The notes below the pieces were generated by a model. That model did not search any database and was not told the origin of the DNA. It worked only from the letters and a program-made list of their open reading frames with translations. From assembly GCF_029633865.1 (NCBI RefSeq), contig NC_079224.1, forward strand, positions 22,138,404 to 22,202,403: a DNA stretch of 64,000 bases, in the 5' to 3' direction. Made by a program: the position numbers and the translations under genes. Each line of letters starts with the position of its first letter. The first letter of the stretch is position 1. The stretch is from Lampris incognitus (lineage: Eukaryota > Chordata > Actinopteri > Lampriformes > Lampridae). This document shows positions 1 through 23,233 of the stretch, piece by piece.

Positions 1-411
1 ATAGAAAGAAATTATAAATTGCATCTACAAATCAAGTTCTCACTGTTTTGCTGCAAAACGGTCACATCAGCAGATGAAATAAAAGAGAATCACTTCAAAA
101 TGGTGAAATTTTCATTTGGGTCAGATCCTCAAGAATGAGTACTTACCTACTTGGAAAATGCGAGCCCATCCAAGCCATTCAGGAGAGGACAATTTAATCT
201 AGATAATTGTCTTTGTTATCAAAATATTTCGAAAATGTCAGTGCAAAGCCAATTCAAAATGCATGATGTTCTTGGATGTGCATGCTTTCGAAAAAGCTCT
301 ACTTAACAAACAGTCATCTTGGATATCTAATAAACTACACTAGGTACGACTACGTAGTAATGGTTCGACAGTATTGCGTTTGAGGTACAACTGGCTTCTT
401 GCTGTCTTTTT

Positions 412-855
412 TTTAGGGACCCCCTCCTTTTTTTTTCACCCTAATTGTAACTGGCCAATTACCCCACTCTTATGAGCCGTCCCGGTCACTGCTCCACCCC
501 CTCTGCTGATCCGGGGAGGGCTGTAGGCTACCACATGCCTCCTTCGATACATGTGGAGTCACCAGCTGCTTCTTTTCACCGGACAGTGAGGAGTTTCACC
601 AGGGGGACACAGCACATGGGAGGATCACGCTATTCCCCCCAGTTCCACCTCCCCCCCCGAACAGGCGCCTCGACCGACCAGAGGAGGTGCTAGTGCAGCA
701 ACCAGGACACATACCCACATCCGGCTTCCCACACGCAGACACGGCCAATTGTGTCTGTAGGGACGCCTGACCAAGCCGGAGGTAACACGGGGATTCGAAC
801 CGACAATCCCTGTGTTCGTAGGCAACGGAACAGACTGCCACACAACACGGATGCC
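412..855 (-). mobile_element. tRNA-derived SINE (family A), copy 1
   Basis: Family A is about 400-440 bp. It has a tRNA-like head containing a B-box (GGTTCGAATCC in this copy, near 795-805), a body shared by all copies, and a poor T/A-rich end. Its head lies to the right here, so it reads on the minus strand. It occupies the intron after hsd17b7 exon 8, and its head begins about 12 nt past that exon's splice donor. Confidence 0.85.
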
Positions 856-867
856 TGTCTTACTCAC

Positions 868-2831
868 CTGTTGAGGCTGTGTATAGTTGGTACCAAAGCC
901 TGATGTTAAGCTGTGATACTTTGCCCTTGGGTCCAGGGACTCCGGCTTTTGTAAAAACAACCAGTACTATGGAATGCAACAGCAGAAATACAGGTTAAAA
1001 ATTGAGTTTATAAGCTATATGGAATGCTACTTTCAGAATTTCAAGCTTTTAAGTGTGTAAGACATATTACATACCAAGGCTTCTGCTCCATTGTAAGGTG
1101 TTAGTGTGAATGTATTGGTGAAGATCCTAATCTGTTCAGCATATCAAGAAAGCATAATAGAGTTTTAAATATCCATCAAAGTTCACAATAAAAAAAAAAA
1201 CATTTGTGTTGCTGGGAAAAAAAGAAGACATTTTGTTTTGACAACTTACAAACCACATGATGGGCATGATGAGGGTCCAGAAGAAGGAGGGCAGGATGCC
1301 ATAGGTCAGATTGGTCATTACTAGTCCTGGGCATATCACAGAGGAGAACAATCCCTGTTAATCGTAAAAGCAGAAAAAAACAGTGGTTTTAAAAAGCAAA
1401 TCAATTTTTTAAAACGTATTTTACATCTGACTTTTTAGACAATTTCATCACAGGGGATGCATTTCTGTCTCTTTATCTCGATATAATACATAGCCTGTGG
1501 GATGCTGATGAAAACAAAAGCAAAAATGACAATCCCCAAGGATAAGTGAAGATATTTACGTCCCTCAGTGCACCAAATTGCCAGTTTGGCCGTCACACAA
1601 AGTGTTTTGTGGCAGACACACCTGGCTGTTCTTGTGTTTGTTCAGTGCAAAGCTGAGCAGGTCTGATGCATACTTGGAGGAGCTGTAGGGCTCAGAGCCA
1701 CACCTGTGCTGGATGTCATCCATGCTGAAGGCCGAGCGCCGGGCATTGCTGGAGGAAGACCACACAATCCTGGAGGTGTGACCTGCCTGACACAGGAGAG
1801 GCTCGAGCTCCCTGATCTAGACCCCCCCCCCACACACACACACACACACAGCTGGATTAAGTGAAGTAACAATGCCTTTGGTAGGGACAGGGATTCTTGC
1901 ATTTAGGTACAGATAGTCTAGTCAGTTACAGTTATCTACTGCACTTCCTGTTGAAAAGCACAAATGCATGTGACGCATTTGCACATAACACATCTCTTGT
2001 TCAATTTTTATCAGGGCAGATGAGATCAACATGATCTGAGGAAGAAACACTACTCAGTCCCCAGATGTCACTGGATTTTTGGCTAAAATATATCAATGAA
2101 CAGAAGGAGTCCAGTGATTCACTGGTGATTCGGGGTTCACAATAACAGCAGATTAAAAATTAAATCACAGGGATTCAAATGGAATTAAAATGCTGCGAAG
2201 AAATATAATCTGCCTCACTTGAAAAAGAAGCCAAATTATCTAAACCTTGTCAGATTTGTAGAACAACAGTTGTGTTGTTGTTTTTTTTTAGCTTTGTGTT
2301 TCTGAAATGCATGATAACAAATGAATTAGCTTGAAGATATTCTGCAGTTTTTCATTTAGTATTAAAATTACATACTTGTTTTATTCTACAATAGAATATA
2401 CTTCTGACACACTTGAAATCTAAAAGTAAATGGTTACTCTTTGTGGTGTCCTTGACCTTCAGATGTCAAAGATAGCTTCATTACCTTATCGCTGACATCG
2501 TTTTCAGGAAAACCATTTTATATTTACTATGTGGTTTCAGCATACTGTTTATCTGTATGTATGTATGCTTTCCCATTCAGATACACATCTGAGGGTTCAA
2601 TGGGTTTACCAGGAGGAAGTGACCGAAAAGGTTGGTGGCAAACACTTCCTGCAGACCATCAGAGTTGAGGCGATCCTGCTGAGTAAGGAGACCTTCTGCT
2701 GTTGCAAACATGTTGATGACATTCCTGCATCAGAAAAATAACATTACATAAGAACAACACATAAAAACAAGACAAAAGTAGTCACTAGAATTCAACATGT
2801 ATGTATATAGCTGTAGACCAGTGTGCCAGAC

Positions 2832-2898
<67 letters not shown>

Positions 2899-4172
2899 AT
2901 AATAAATATTTACCTGGAAAATAGACCCTTGAGAAATGCTTTTATGTCCACTTGTGGATTGGGCATTATTCCTGCATTTAGGTACATATAGTCCAGTCGG
3001 TTATACCTGTCGAGAAGCACAAATGAATATGACGTATTTGCACAGACCCAACTTCACATTCATTCTTTTAACAGGGTATATGAGATCAAAGTGATCTGAG
3101 GAAGAAACACTGCCGTCAGTCCCCAAATGTCTCTTGATTTTTGGCTAAAATATGCGAAAGGAGTCCAGTGATTCACAGGTGGTTGAGGGCTGACAATAAG
3201 AAAACATTATCAACTAAATCAAAAGTAGTTGCTTTGCTACCTGGCCTTGACCTCCTGAGCAGCGGCGAGGACCGACTGAACCGAGCTGACGTCGAGGTGC
3301 AGGAGGTCCACATGGGCTGAGGGGTGAGAACTAAGCAGGGCAGAGCGGGCCGCCTCAGCTCGCTGCATATTTCTGCAGGCCAGACACAGTCTCAGCTGGT
3401 TACCCCTGCCAAGCAGCCTTTCACATAAGGCCAGACCAATGCCACTGTGGGATGGGGGGTCAGACATAAAGTGGAAAAAGACAATGGAGGCCCCTGTACT
3501 CACTTAAAAAGCCTACACACTCTCCGAGCAATTTGTTGAACAAGTGAGTGCCTGCACCGATATGCCCATCCCACATCCCATCCAAATCCACTTGAATGGG
3601 AACGCAAACGCACACCGGGGCCATGGTCAGCAGACTATGGGTGGGTCATTTCCCCCCGAAAGGGTATCTTTTTAGCACAAGATACCTTATGCATGCTATA
3701 AATACATAAATACACCCCCCCCACACACAATATACTTTATAGTATAGTAAAAAAAATATGACTTAGTTGAAGGATGGACATTTCGGGCTTAAACATATGG
3801 TATTGACTGAGATTATGTTACTCCTATAAGGTAACTGCGATTTCTTTTCATTCAATACACTTCATTTGGACTTAGTAGACCTCTTTTTTTTTTGAGGTAG
3901 CTCAAACGACCCCCCCCCCCCACACACACACATCCATTCACGGTTATGTTTGAAAGAATTCACTGGAAGTCGGTGGATTTTAGACCTCATCACAGACGTA
4001 TAAAAAGATTGTGCGACGTCTTCTGTGAGCGGGATGTTCACACATCGAAGCTAAAACTGCTCCCGTCCCTCAGTTCACATACAACTCACAAACTGTCTGC
4101 GCATCTTGTAGTAATGCAGCGTATTAATGCTACTCACCTGTTAGCACCGGTCACAATGACAACGTCGTCCAT
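868..4172 (-). CDS. hsd17b7: 3-keto-steroid reductase / 17-beta-hydroxysteroid dehydrogenase type 7 (8 coding exons visible, 3' end off window)
   Basis: SDR-family enzyme that reduces 3-keto sterols (zymosterone step of cholesterol synthesis) and estrone; the mammalian protein is in the ER membrane. Coding exons, 5' to 3': 4138-4172, 3241-3444, 2914-3006, 2610-2724, 1622-1816, 1250-1354, 1075-1131, 868-966. All have AG/GT borders and phases join without a break (301 codons). Seen: the cofactor motif TGANSGIG at residues 8-15 spans exons 1-2, NAG follows in exon 3, and the catalytic YSSSK (Y193, K197) is in exon 5 at the same residue numbers as human. The hydrophobic stretch [15 protein letters not shown] matches the human membrane-associated segment. 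Human HSD17B7 is 341 aa, so about 40 C-terminal residues (one exon) should lie left of base 1; I found nothing matching it in 1-860. The start is the ATG at 4172, placing the SDR motif at the usual N-terminus. DDR2 ends 1.1 kb upstream on the same strand. Confidence 0.95.
1830..1850. repeat. Short CA repeat with poly-C next to hsd17b7 exon 5 acceptor
   Basis: Plus-strand C9 followed by (CA)n. On the gene strand it is (TG)n then G9 and then TCTAG at the acceptor (exon starts 1816), so it replaces the usual polypyrimidine tract. Confidence 0.9.
2833..2893. repeat. (CA)n microsatellite in hsd17b7 intron 3
   Basis: About 30 CA units in an intron of only 189 bp. On the gene strand the TG run starts about 20 nt past the exon 3 donor. 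Confidence 0.98.
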
Positions 4173-4336
4173 GCCGTGACTTACAGACGTTTACTGCAAG
4201 TCCTGATGACAAACGGACCGGAGCAAAGTGTTCAACGTGAATCTGATAAACACTTACTATTACTGTATATTCAGCATGTACTGCCCCTGATCCGATACGT
4301 GCCATAAAGCGCCAGCCTATATGCGCCACCGGATGC

Positions 4337-4372
4337 GTGGTGTGATTGGATGTCACTCGACTGTCGGCCAAT
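4337..4372 (-). promoter_or_regulatory. Candidate sterol-response / NF-Y module of hsd17b7
   Basis: On the minus strand, 165-200 bp upstream of the hsd17b7 ATG, a CCAAT box (4345-4349) runs directly into TCACACCAC (4337-4345), which fits the SREBP consensus TCACNCCAC. A second CCAAT in the opposite orientation lies at 4368-4372. NF-Y next to SREBP sites is the classic arrangement in cholesterol-synthesis promoters and HSD17B7 belongs to that pathway. The motifs are seen; their function is inferred. Confidence 0.5.
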
Positions 4373-4399
4373 CAGCGTTGACTACGGTGAGCAAGGGCG

Positions 4400-5271
4400 T
4401 CCAGAAATGCTGCACAGCGCAAAATGGCAAACTTTGCTATTAGTTTGCCACATTGTTGGAGTTGCGTATTTATAGCATCCACACTACGTGGGTAACATAA
4501 AAATAATAGTAATATAAGAGCATTATCTTCAAATAGCTTGAATGAAAGGGATAAATGACGTGTAGTCTTGCTTTATACAATAAATGCCTTTATCATCTCT
4601 AATACAATATACGTTCATTCATGAACTCAGAAGTGCTTTCATTTTCAAATCAATAAAGCGATTTTCAGTTGATACAGTTACCAAAAGCAAAACATTTTTT
4701 TTTGGCACATCGTTTATCACAAAGCTGTCATGCCTTGCTGCTTTTTCTCTCTCACTAAATCAGTAAAAACAAACTAAAAACGACATTTTCCCCACAGATA
4801 TGTATTGCAATTTTCTAATAAATAGGGGATGTAATTATGTAAATATACAAAAAGCAAAGAGATGTAGCAGCCAAATAAATATTCACAATGACAACACAAT
4901 CTGAGAAACCAAGAGTACCTAGTACTAGGAGACAGGAAAATAGTCTATGTACAGAACAGGAAGGGCGATATACGGAGCTGTGTATTGATGATTTGCATAG
5001 TGCTTGTGTGCATATCACTTGCGTAGTATCTACAATGTAAGGCTTTGATAAACTGTATGTCTGGTCCTCGTATGTTAATATCTACAGCAGAGCACCACTA
5101 ACATTTGCACTAGCATCAAACATTAAAAAAGATGGAGGTTTTCTGAAGATACTTAATTCCTGCTTCTCAATCCATTCCAGATTTATTCAGGGAGCCTGTG
5201 ATAGTAAGGTGAACACAGGTCACATCAGTCTGCATGGTAGAAAGGAACAAAATGTCCACCCCCACCCCCCG
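4400..5271. other. Intergenic region between DDR2 3' end and HSD17B7 5' end
   Basis: About 1.1 kb separates the DDR2 stop from the hsd17b7 start. It is AT-rich and holds the DDR2 3' UTR on the minus strand. No other gene is seen. Confidence 0.7.
5182..5187 (-). terminator. Candidate poly(A) signal of DDR2
   Basis: AATAAA on the minus strand, about 85 nt past the DDR2 stop codon. It is the first canonical signal; others exist further on, so the main cleavage site is not certain. Confidence 0.45.
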
Positions 5272-18803
<13,532 letters not shown>

Positions 18804-18825
18804 CTCATCTCAAGGAGCTGCACAC

Positions 18826-19400
18826 CTGAAAGTTGCAAGAAAACGGTTTGGAGAAGTTCAGCATTAAAACCCCATTCTGTACTTCTACATGTTTGATTAG
18901 CATTGCGGCCTACCATATTGAGGATTTGCATTAGTGAGAAATCTTGTCTTGCTGAACATTGACACATTTTTTCAGAATAACATATGTATTTACAGTAAGT
19001 TAACAGTGTTGTAGACCGGACAATGATGTTGCTGACATAATTTTTATCTAATTTTCACGACTGGTACTGCCAGGCACTATGAGCGGTACTCAGAGGTTGT
19101 CAGTGAAGGCGTCACATGGCGTGGAGCGTTCCAGAAAACCCTGATGATATCCACAGTGGCAACAACACACACAGCCCTCCTTGTAAACCTTGTGTAACAA
19201 ATTCCTGCCATCTCCCACCAAAGTGCCTGTAGTATATGCCTCTCAGTTTATTCAGTGTGTAAAGACTTGTAAATGTCTCACTGAAATATGCCTCCACTAG
19301 ACTCAGGTAAGCGCTGTACACTGTGGAACATTGTCAAACTCCTGCACCGTCAATCAATCCTGGGGGAGCTCACCAAAGATGTGTATGTCTGTTTATATTC

Positions 19401-19454
<54 letters not shown>

Positions 19455-20750
19455 GTGTGTGTATGTTGGGGGTTACTCATAGTGTCTTTGTTGGTGTGGT
19501 GTGTTGTCACATGGGCTGCGTTCAATGACCACAGGCTCTAAGTCCAGGAAAATGCTGTCTATGTAGTTTTGTGTGGTCCTACTGGTCCTGAACCTCACCG
19601 CTGGATAGAATAACAGTGCTTAAGACTTATTTTCGTTCATTTATGAAAACTGCATGAAAATTCAAAAGAAAAACCAAGCAGTGATTAATATGAAACATCA
19701 AAATTAACACATTAAACTTTTAACAGCACCAGAATATATGAAATATATGAAATAGAGTTACAAATTAAACCTAAGAGAGCACTTCTTATAAGAAACACAC
19801 ACACTTATCTTCTAACTTTGTATTTACCTACATGCCAAGCATAGTTAATCTGTCTCTATGTTGTTTTACTTAGTTTGGACTGAATGATATTTCTACCTAA
19901 AGGATACAATAATACATGTGTACTGCCACAAATGTAAGATTTAAATCGGACGTCAGAATCAGTAGTATCAGTCGTTGATGGGGAGGGAAAACAGAGAATA
20001 TGGGTAAGACTTACTTTTGCAAGTTTGCCTCTCCTTGTGTCTCCCTTTATTTGAAACCATCTGTCTCAGGAAATATTCCACATCTACTCTGAGTTGAGAT
20101 GCATACAGCACCAAAAAATCCCTGACCTCTTCCTAGGAATGACTTTCTGAGAAGGGACGAGCTAGAGAGAGCGAGAGTGAGAGCGAGGGGGGGGGGGCGA
20201 GAGCTGATGTAAGAGTCTATCTGGCTAGAGGAGAGAGATGAAAAAATGAGAGAAAATAACACTCTGGGAGTTTGAGGTGGGGCCAAAAGCCCCAGAATTC
20301 CACCTGATCTACATAAGGTTTCAATTATGGCCCAGAGGGGCAGCGGAGAGCAGCAGGCTGCCAGTTGCTACTGAAAAAAATACAGGAGTTTACATTCGTG
20401 CCGAGGGAAACCTGCTAATTACTGAAGAAGAGATTATATTTTATAGAAATGCTGGAACACAGGATGTGGGCAAAATGGGCCATGGTTAGACATTAAAGAT
20501 GAGAAACTGCATAGGCAGTGGATAGCATTGTAGCTAGTAGCACAGTAGCTGGCTCTGCGCTGACCTACTCCATTTGTTATGGAAATTAGAATTAAACATA
20601 CATAATCTTTTAAATGGCGGCATACGAAACCCACAGGGTATGTATTGTACGTTTACATAAAGTCTTTGCTACCATTCATTGCAACCAATGAAAGCACACC
20701 AAGTTAGTGGGTCTTTCCTCGTCATTGCCGTCCAAAAAGCATGGAGGATA
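18826..20750. other. DDR2 5' flank; possible non-coding first exon
   Basis: On the minus strand an acceptor (TTTCAG) sits at about 18826, so the first coding exon has a short 5' UTR and upstream non-coding exon(s) are expected. A donor-like AAA|GTAAGTC occurs near 20011 (minus), which could close a UTR exon in 20012-20300. This is a weak prediction. A (TG)n run is at 19404-19442. No protein-coding gene is seen. Confidence 0.3.
19404..19442. repeat. (TG)n microsatellite
   Basis: Uninterrupted TG run followed by TATG variants. Confidence 0.95.
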
Positions 20751-21287
20751 TTACCGTATTTCCCATATTACAAGTCGCATCGGAGTATAAATCCCACTCA
20801 GCAAAAAACAAACAAACAAAAAAACAAAAACAAAACAAAATACATTTTTGTAAATTAAAAATATATTGCTTCGGTGTATGACTCATTTATATGGTGGTAC
20901 TGTCGTACCATAGAACATGAATGACAGTAAAACGGGCATTCCCATTCAAATCAATATAGCAGGGTGGTCATGACGGTGGGCATTTTTATTTTAACTAACG
21001 CCATTGAAAAGAACAATTGTAGAAGGTTAACTTCCGTATAAACTTTTGTATAAACCAACATGCGGCAACTCGCGGACTTTTTTTTTGAAATCGCAGACTC
21101 ACGGAAGTGACGTTTCTCGGTAATGACCAAACTAGTAGTGAAACGTAAGAACATTTACGGCCCCACCGACGTGTGTTGGCACTATAACAGCTAACAATCG
21201 CCATTTTGTTTTGAACTACTCAAATGACCACGGCAAACAAACAGTTCAATGTCCGTTCTACTCTCATTCAGTATCTATGGATGGTAC

Positions 21288-21462
21288 TGTGGCGGACACT
21301 AGGGGCTATGCCTCTCACCCAGCAGGACTGTGGGATGGGGGCGTGGTTTACGTTCCCGGGCTCGCCGGTGCAGGGTTGTTCCTGCCGCATTTGGTTTTTG
21401 GAGTTGAGGAATAAACATCAAACTCGCCTTGGTCTCCTGTGTTTTTCCTCATTCCTGCCACA
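21288..21462 (+). repeat. Gypsy 5' LTR
   Basis: 175 bp, starts TGTGGCGGAC and ends TGCCACA. AATAAA is near 21410. It differs from the 3' LTR by about 6 positions by eye (roughly 97% identity), clustered in two spots. Confidence 0.95.
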
Positions 21463-21482
21463 TTGGTGACCCCGAATTGAAC

Positions 21483-22253
21483 ATGTTTGGAGCAGAAGAG
21501 GAGTGTGAATCCACTTCGGCCACGCCGCCCCAACTCCCACAGCCGGCCGTTCTCGCCGCGCCTGTGAAACTCCCAGAGTTCTGGCAGGGCGACCCGGCCT
21601 CGTGGTTCCAGCATGTCGAGGCGCTGTTCCACCTGTGTGGAATCTCCGCGGACGACTCCAGATACTATTTGGTCGTCGCTGCGCTGGACCAGCAGCCCAC
21701 ACGCCGGGCCATGCAGCTGTTGCGCGCCCCTCCGCAACACGATAAATACGTCGCCCTCAAACATCTTCTGCTCCGGAGGTACAGCCTATCTACCGCAGAG
21801 AGGGCAGATAGAATCCTCTCCCTATCCGGTTTGGGCGATGGGACGGCTGTGGATCTCATGGACAATATGCTGTCGCTGCTAGGCTCAGACGAAGGTGGGT
21901 TCCTTTTCCCGCACGTTTTCCTGCGCCAGCTCCCGTCTCCTGTGCGCGCGGCTTTGGCTAACTCCCCGTGTCTGGCCGCTGGTGACTGCCGAGGTTTGGC
22001 TGAGGAGGCCGATCGGGTCGGACGGTTCTCTGTGCAGAGTGTGGCATCGGAGCCTCTGCAGCCGACGTCGGAGGACGCGGACCCGGCAGTGGTGGCTGAA
22101 GTGACTGCCCGGAGACGGCGCGGGAGCGGCCTCCGTTTCTTCCACCAGCGGTTCGGCGGCAAGGCGAGGCGCTGCGTCCCTCCGTGCACGTTTGAGGCGG
22201 CGGGAAACTCCAGGGCAGCGCTCAGTAGCAGCTGTGGGCGCTGGTGGACGTAG
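21483..22253 (+). CDS. Gypsy gag-like protein
   Basis: 257 codons from the first ATG after the primer-binding site. It carries the retrotransposon gag core (FWQGDPASWFQHVEALF near residues 35-55), then a C-terminal block with a QRFGGKARRCVPPC pattern instead of a classic CCHC knuckle; the first cysteine expected in that block appears as Arg. Needed for particle assembly. The frame closes at 22254 and the protease continues in another frame. Confidence 0.85.
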   Translation: MFGAEEECESTSATPPQLPQPAVLAAPVKLPEFWQGDPASWFQHVEALFHLCGISADDSRYYLVVAALDQQPTRRAMQLLRAPPQHDKYVALKHLLLRRYSLSTAERADRILSLSGLGDGTAVDLMDNMLSLLGSDEGGFLFPHVFLRQLPSPVRAALANSPCLAAGDCRGLAEEADRVGRFSVQSVASEPLQPTSEDADPAVVAEVTARRRRGSGLRFFHQRFGGKARRCVPPCTFEAAGNSRAALSSSCGRWWT

Positions 22254-22524
22254 TGAGCTGCTCTTCATTAAGGACACGATGTCAGGAAGACGGTTTCTGG
22301 TGGACTCAGGCTCGCAAAAGAGCCTACTCCCTCCTGCTAAGACAGACAGGTCGGCCGAAGGCGGCGGCCCACAGTTAAGTGCAGCTAACGGTTCGTCCAT
22401 TGCGACGTTTGGCACAAGGTTGGTGACTGTTTGCTTCCACGGGCGCCATTTTGAGTGGGACTTTGTAGTGGCCGCCATTACTGTGCCTATTATCGGCGCG
22501 GATTTTCTGTGTGCTAATGGTCTG
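22192..22524 (+). pseudogene. Gypsy protease region, cut off by nested insertion
   Basis: Aspartic protease motif FLVDSGSQKS (retroviral type, usual form LVDTGA) near 22298-22325, and the second-lobe pattern IIGADFL near 22491-22510. The frame overlaps the end of gag in a different phase. At 22525 it runs into the inserted 705-bp element, which terminates it. Confidence 0.85.
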
Positions 22525-23229
22525 TGTAACGGGGGCAGTCCTATGGTGTTCTATGCTGGTCAGCCTGCTGCACGCCCGTCACTCATCGTTAGCTCTGCGT
22601 TGTGTTCTAGTTGGGTGGGGCCCCAGGTGTTGTTTGGGGGGGACCTCAGTCTCTCATCATCATCATGATCAAGGAAGGAGGGGGGACACACAGGACTCTA
22701 TTTGGCCCACCTTGCCATTTATTTTCAAAATAACTGGTTTCCACTGCCGGTCATTTGAGCTTTGTATTGTCCTATTCAGCAGTCTAGACTAGAACGGCAC
22801 ATATGGGTACTTCACTCGTGTGCGTTAGAAGGAGAAACCGTCCACGGGACTCCGATGTAAGGAAGGATAAACAAGTATTTTATCCCACAGCTTGCAGTAT
22901 CTTCTTACAGGGATACTCAAGGTTACGTTCTCCTCAATCAGCAAAACTGCTACGGTAAGAAACACGTGTGGCTCGGCTCGGTCGCTGCTTGACACTCCCC
23001 CCACAAAACAAAAATGACCTCTCCCGCGTTCCCTCTTCCGTGTACCCACAAGACCTCTCTCTTAAAGCGACAGTACATGTATATGACGGTCGTTGTAAAA
23101 CATACATAAAAGTAAATAATGACATAAAATAAAATGTGGCAAACACAAATAACAGCACACAAACAGGATTTGGTGATATTTCATACTCAAACAAAATAAA
23201 ATAAAAACATTAATTTTAACCTGGTTACA
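22525..23229. mobile_element. Nested 705-bp solo-LTR-like insertion inside the Gypsy
   Basis: Begins TGTAACGG and ends GGTTACA (TG...CA with short inverted ends), flanked by the 4-bp direct repeat TCTG at 22521-22524 and 23230-23233. Removing the insert and one TCTG leaves the Gypsy protease-RT frame continuous at this point. No ORF of its own. A/T-rich AATAAA runs are near the right end. LTR-retrotransposon origin is inferred from ends, length and duplication; the superfamily is unknown. Confidence 0.8.
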
Positions 23230-23233
23230 TCTG

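Noticed and set aside
130-180. Last exon of hsd17b7
   Set aside because: A donor-like GTAGGTAAG follows a short frame, but the translation does not match the known C-terminus; the true last exon probably lies outside the window.
780-855. tRNA gene on the minus strand
   Set aside because: Head of a SINE present in six copies; cloverleaf pairing is not preserved.
21665-22478. Minus-strand frames of 174 and 197 codons
   Set aside because: Antisense shadows of GC-rich Gypsy gag/protease.
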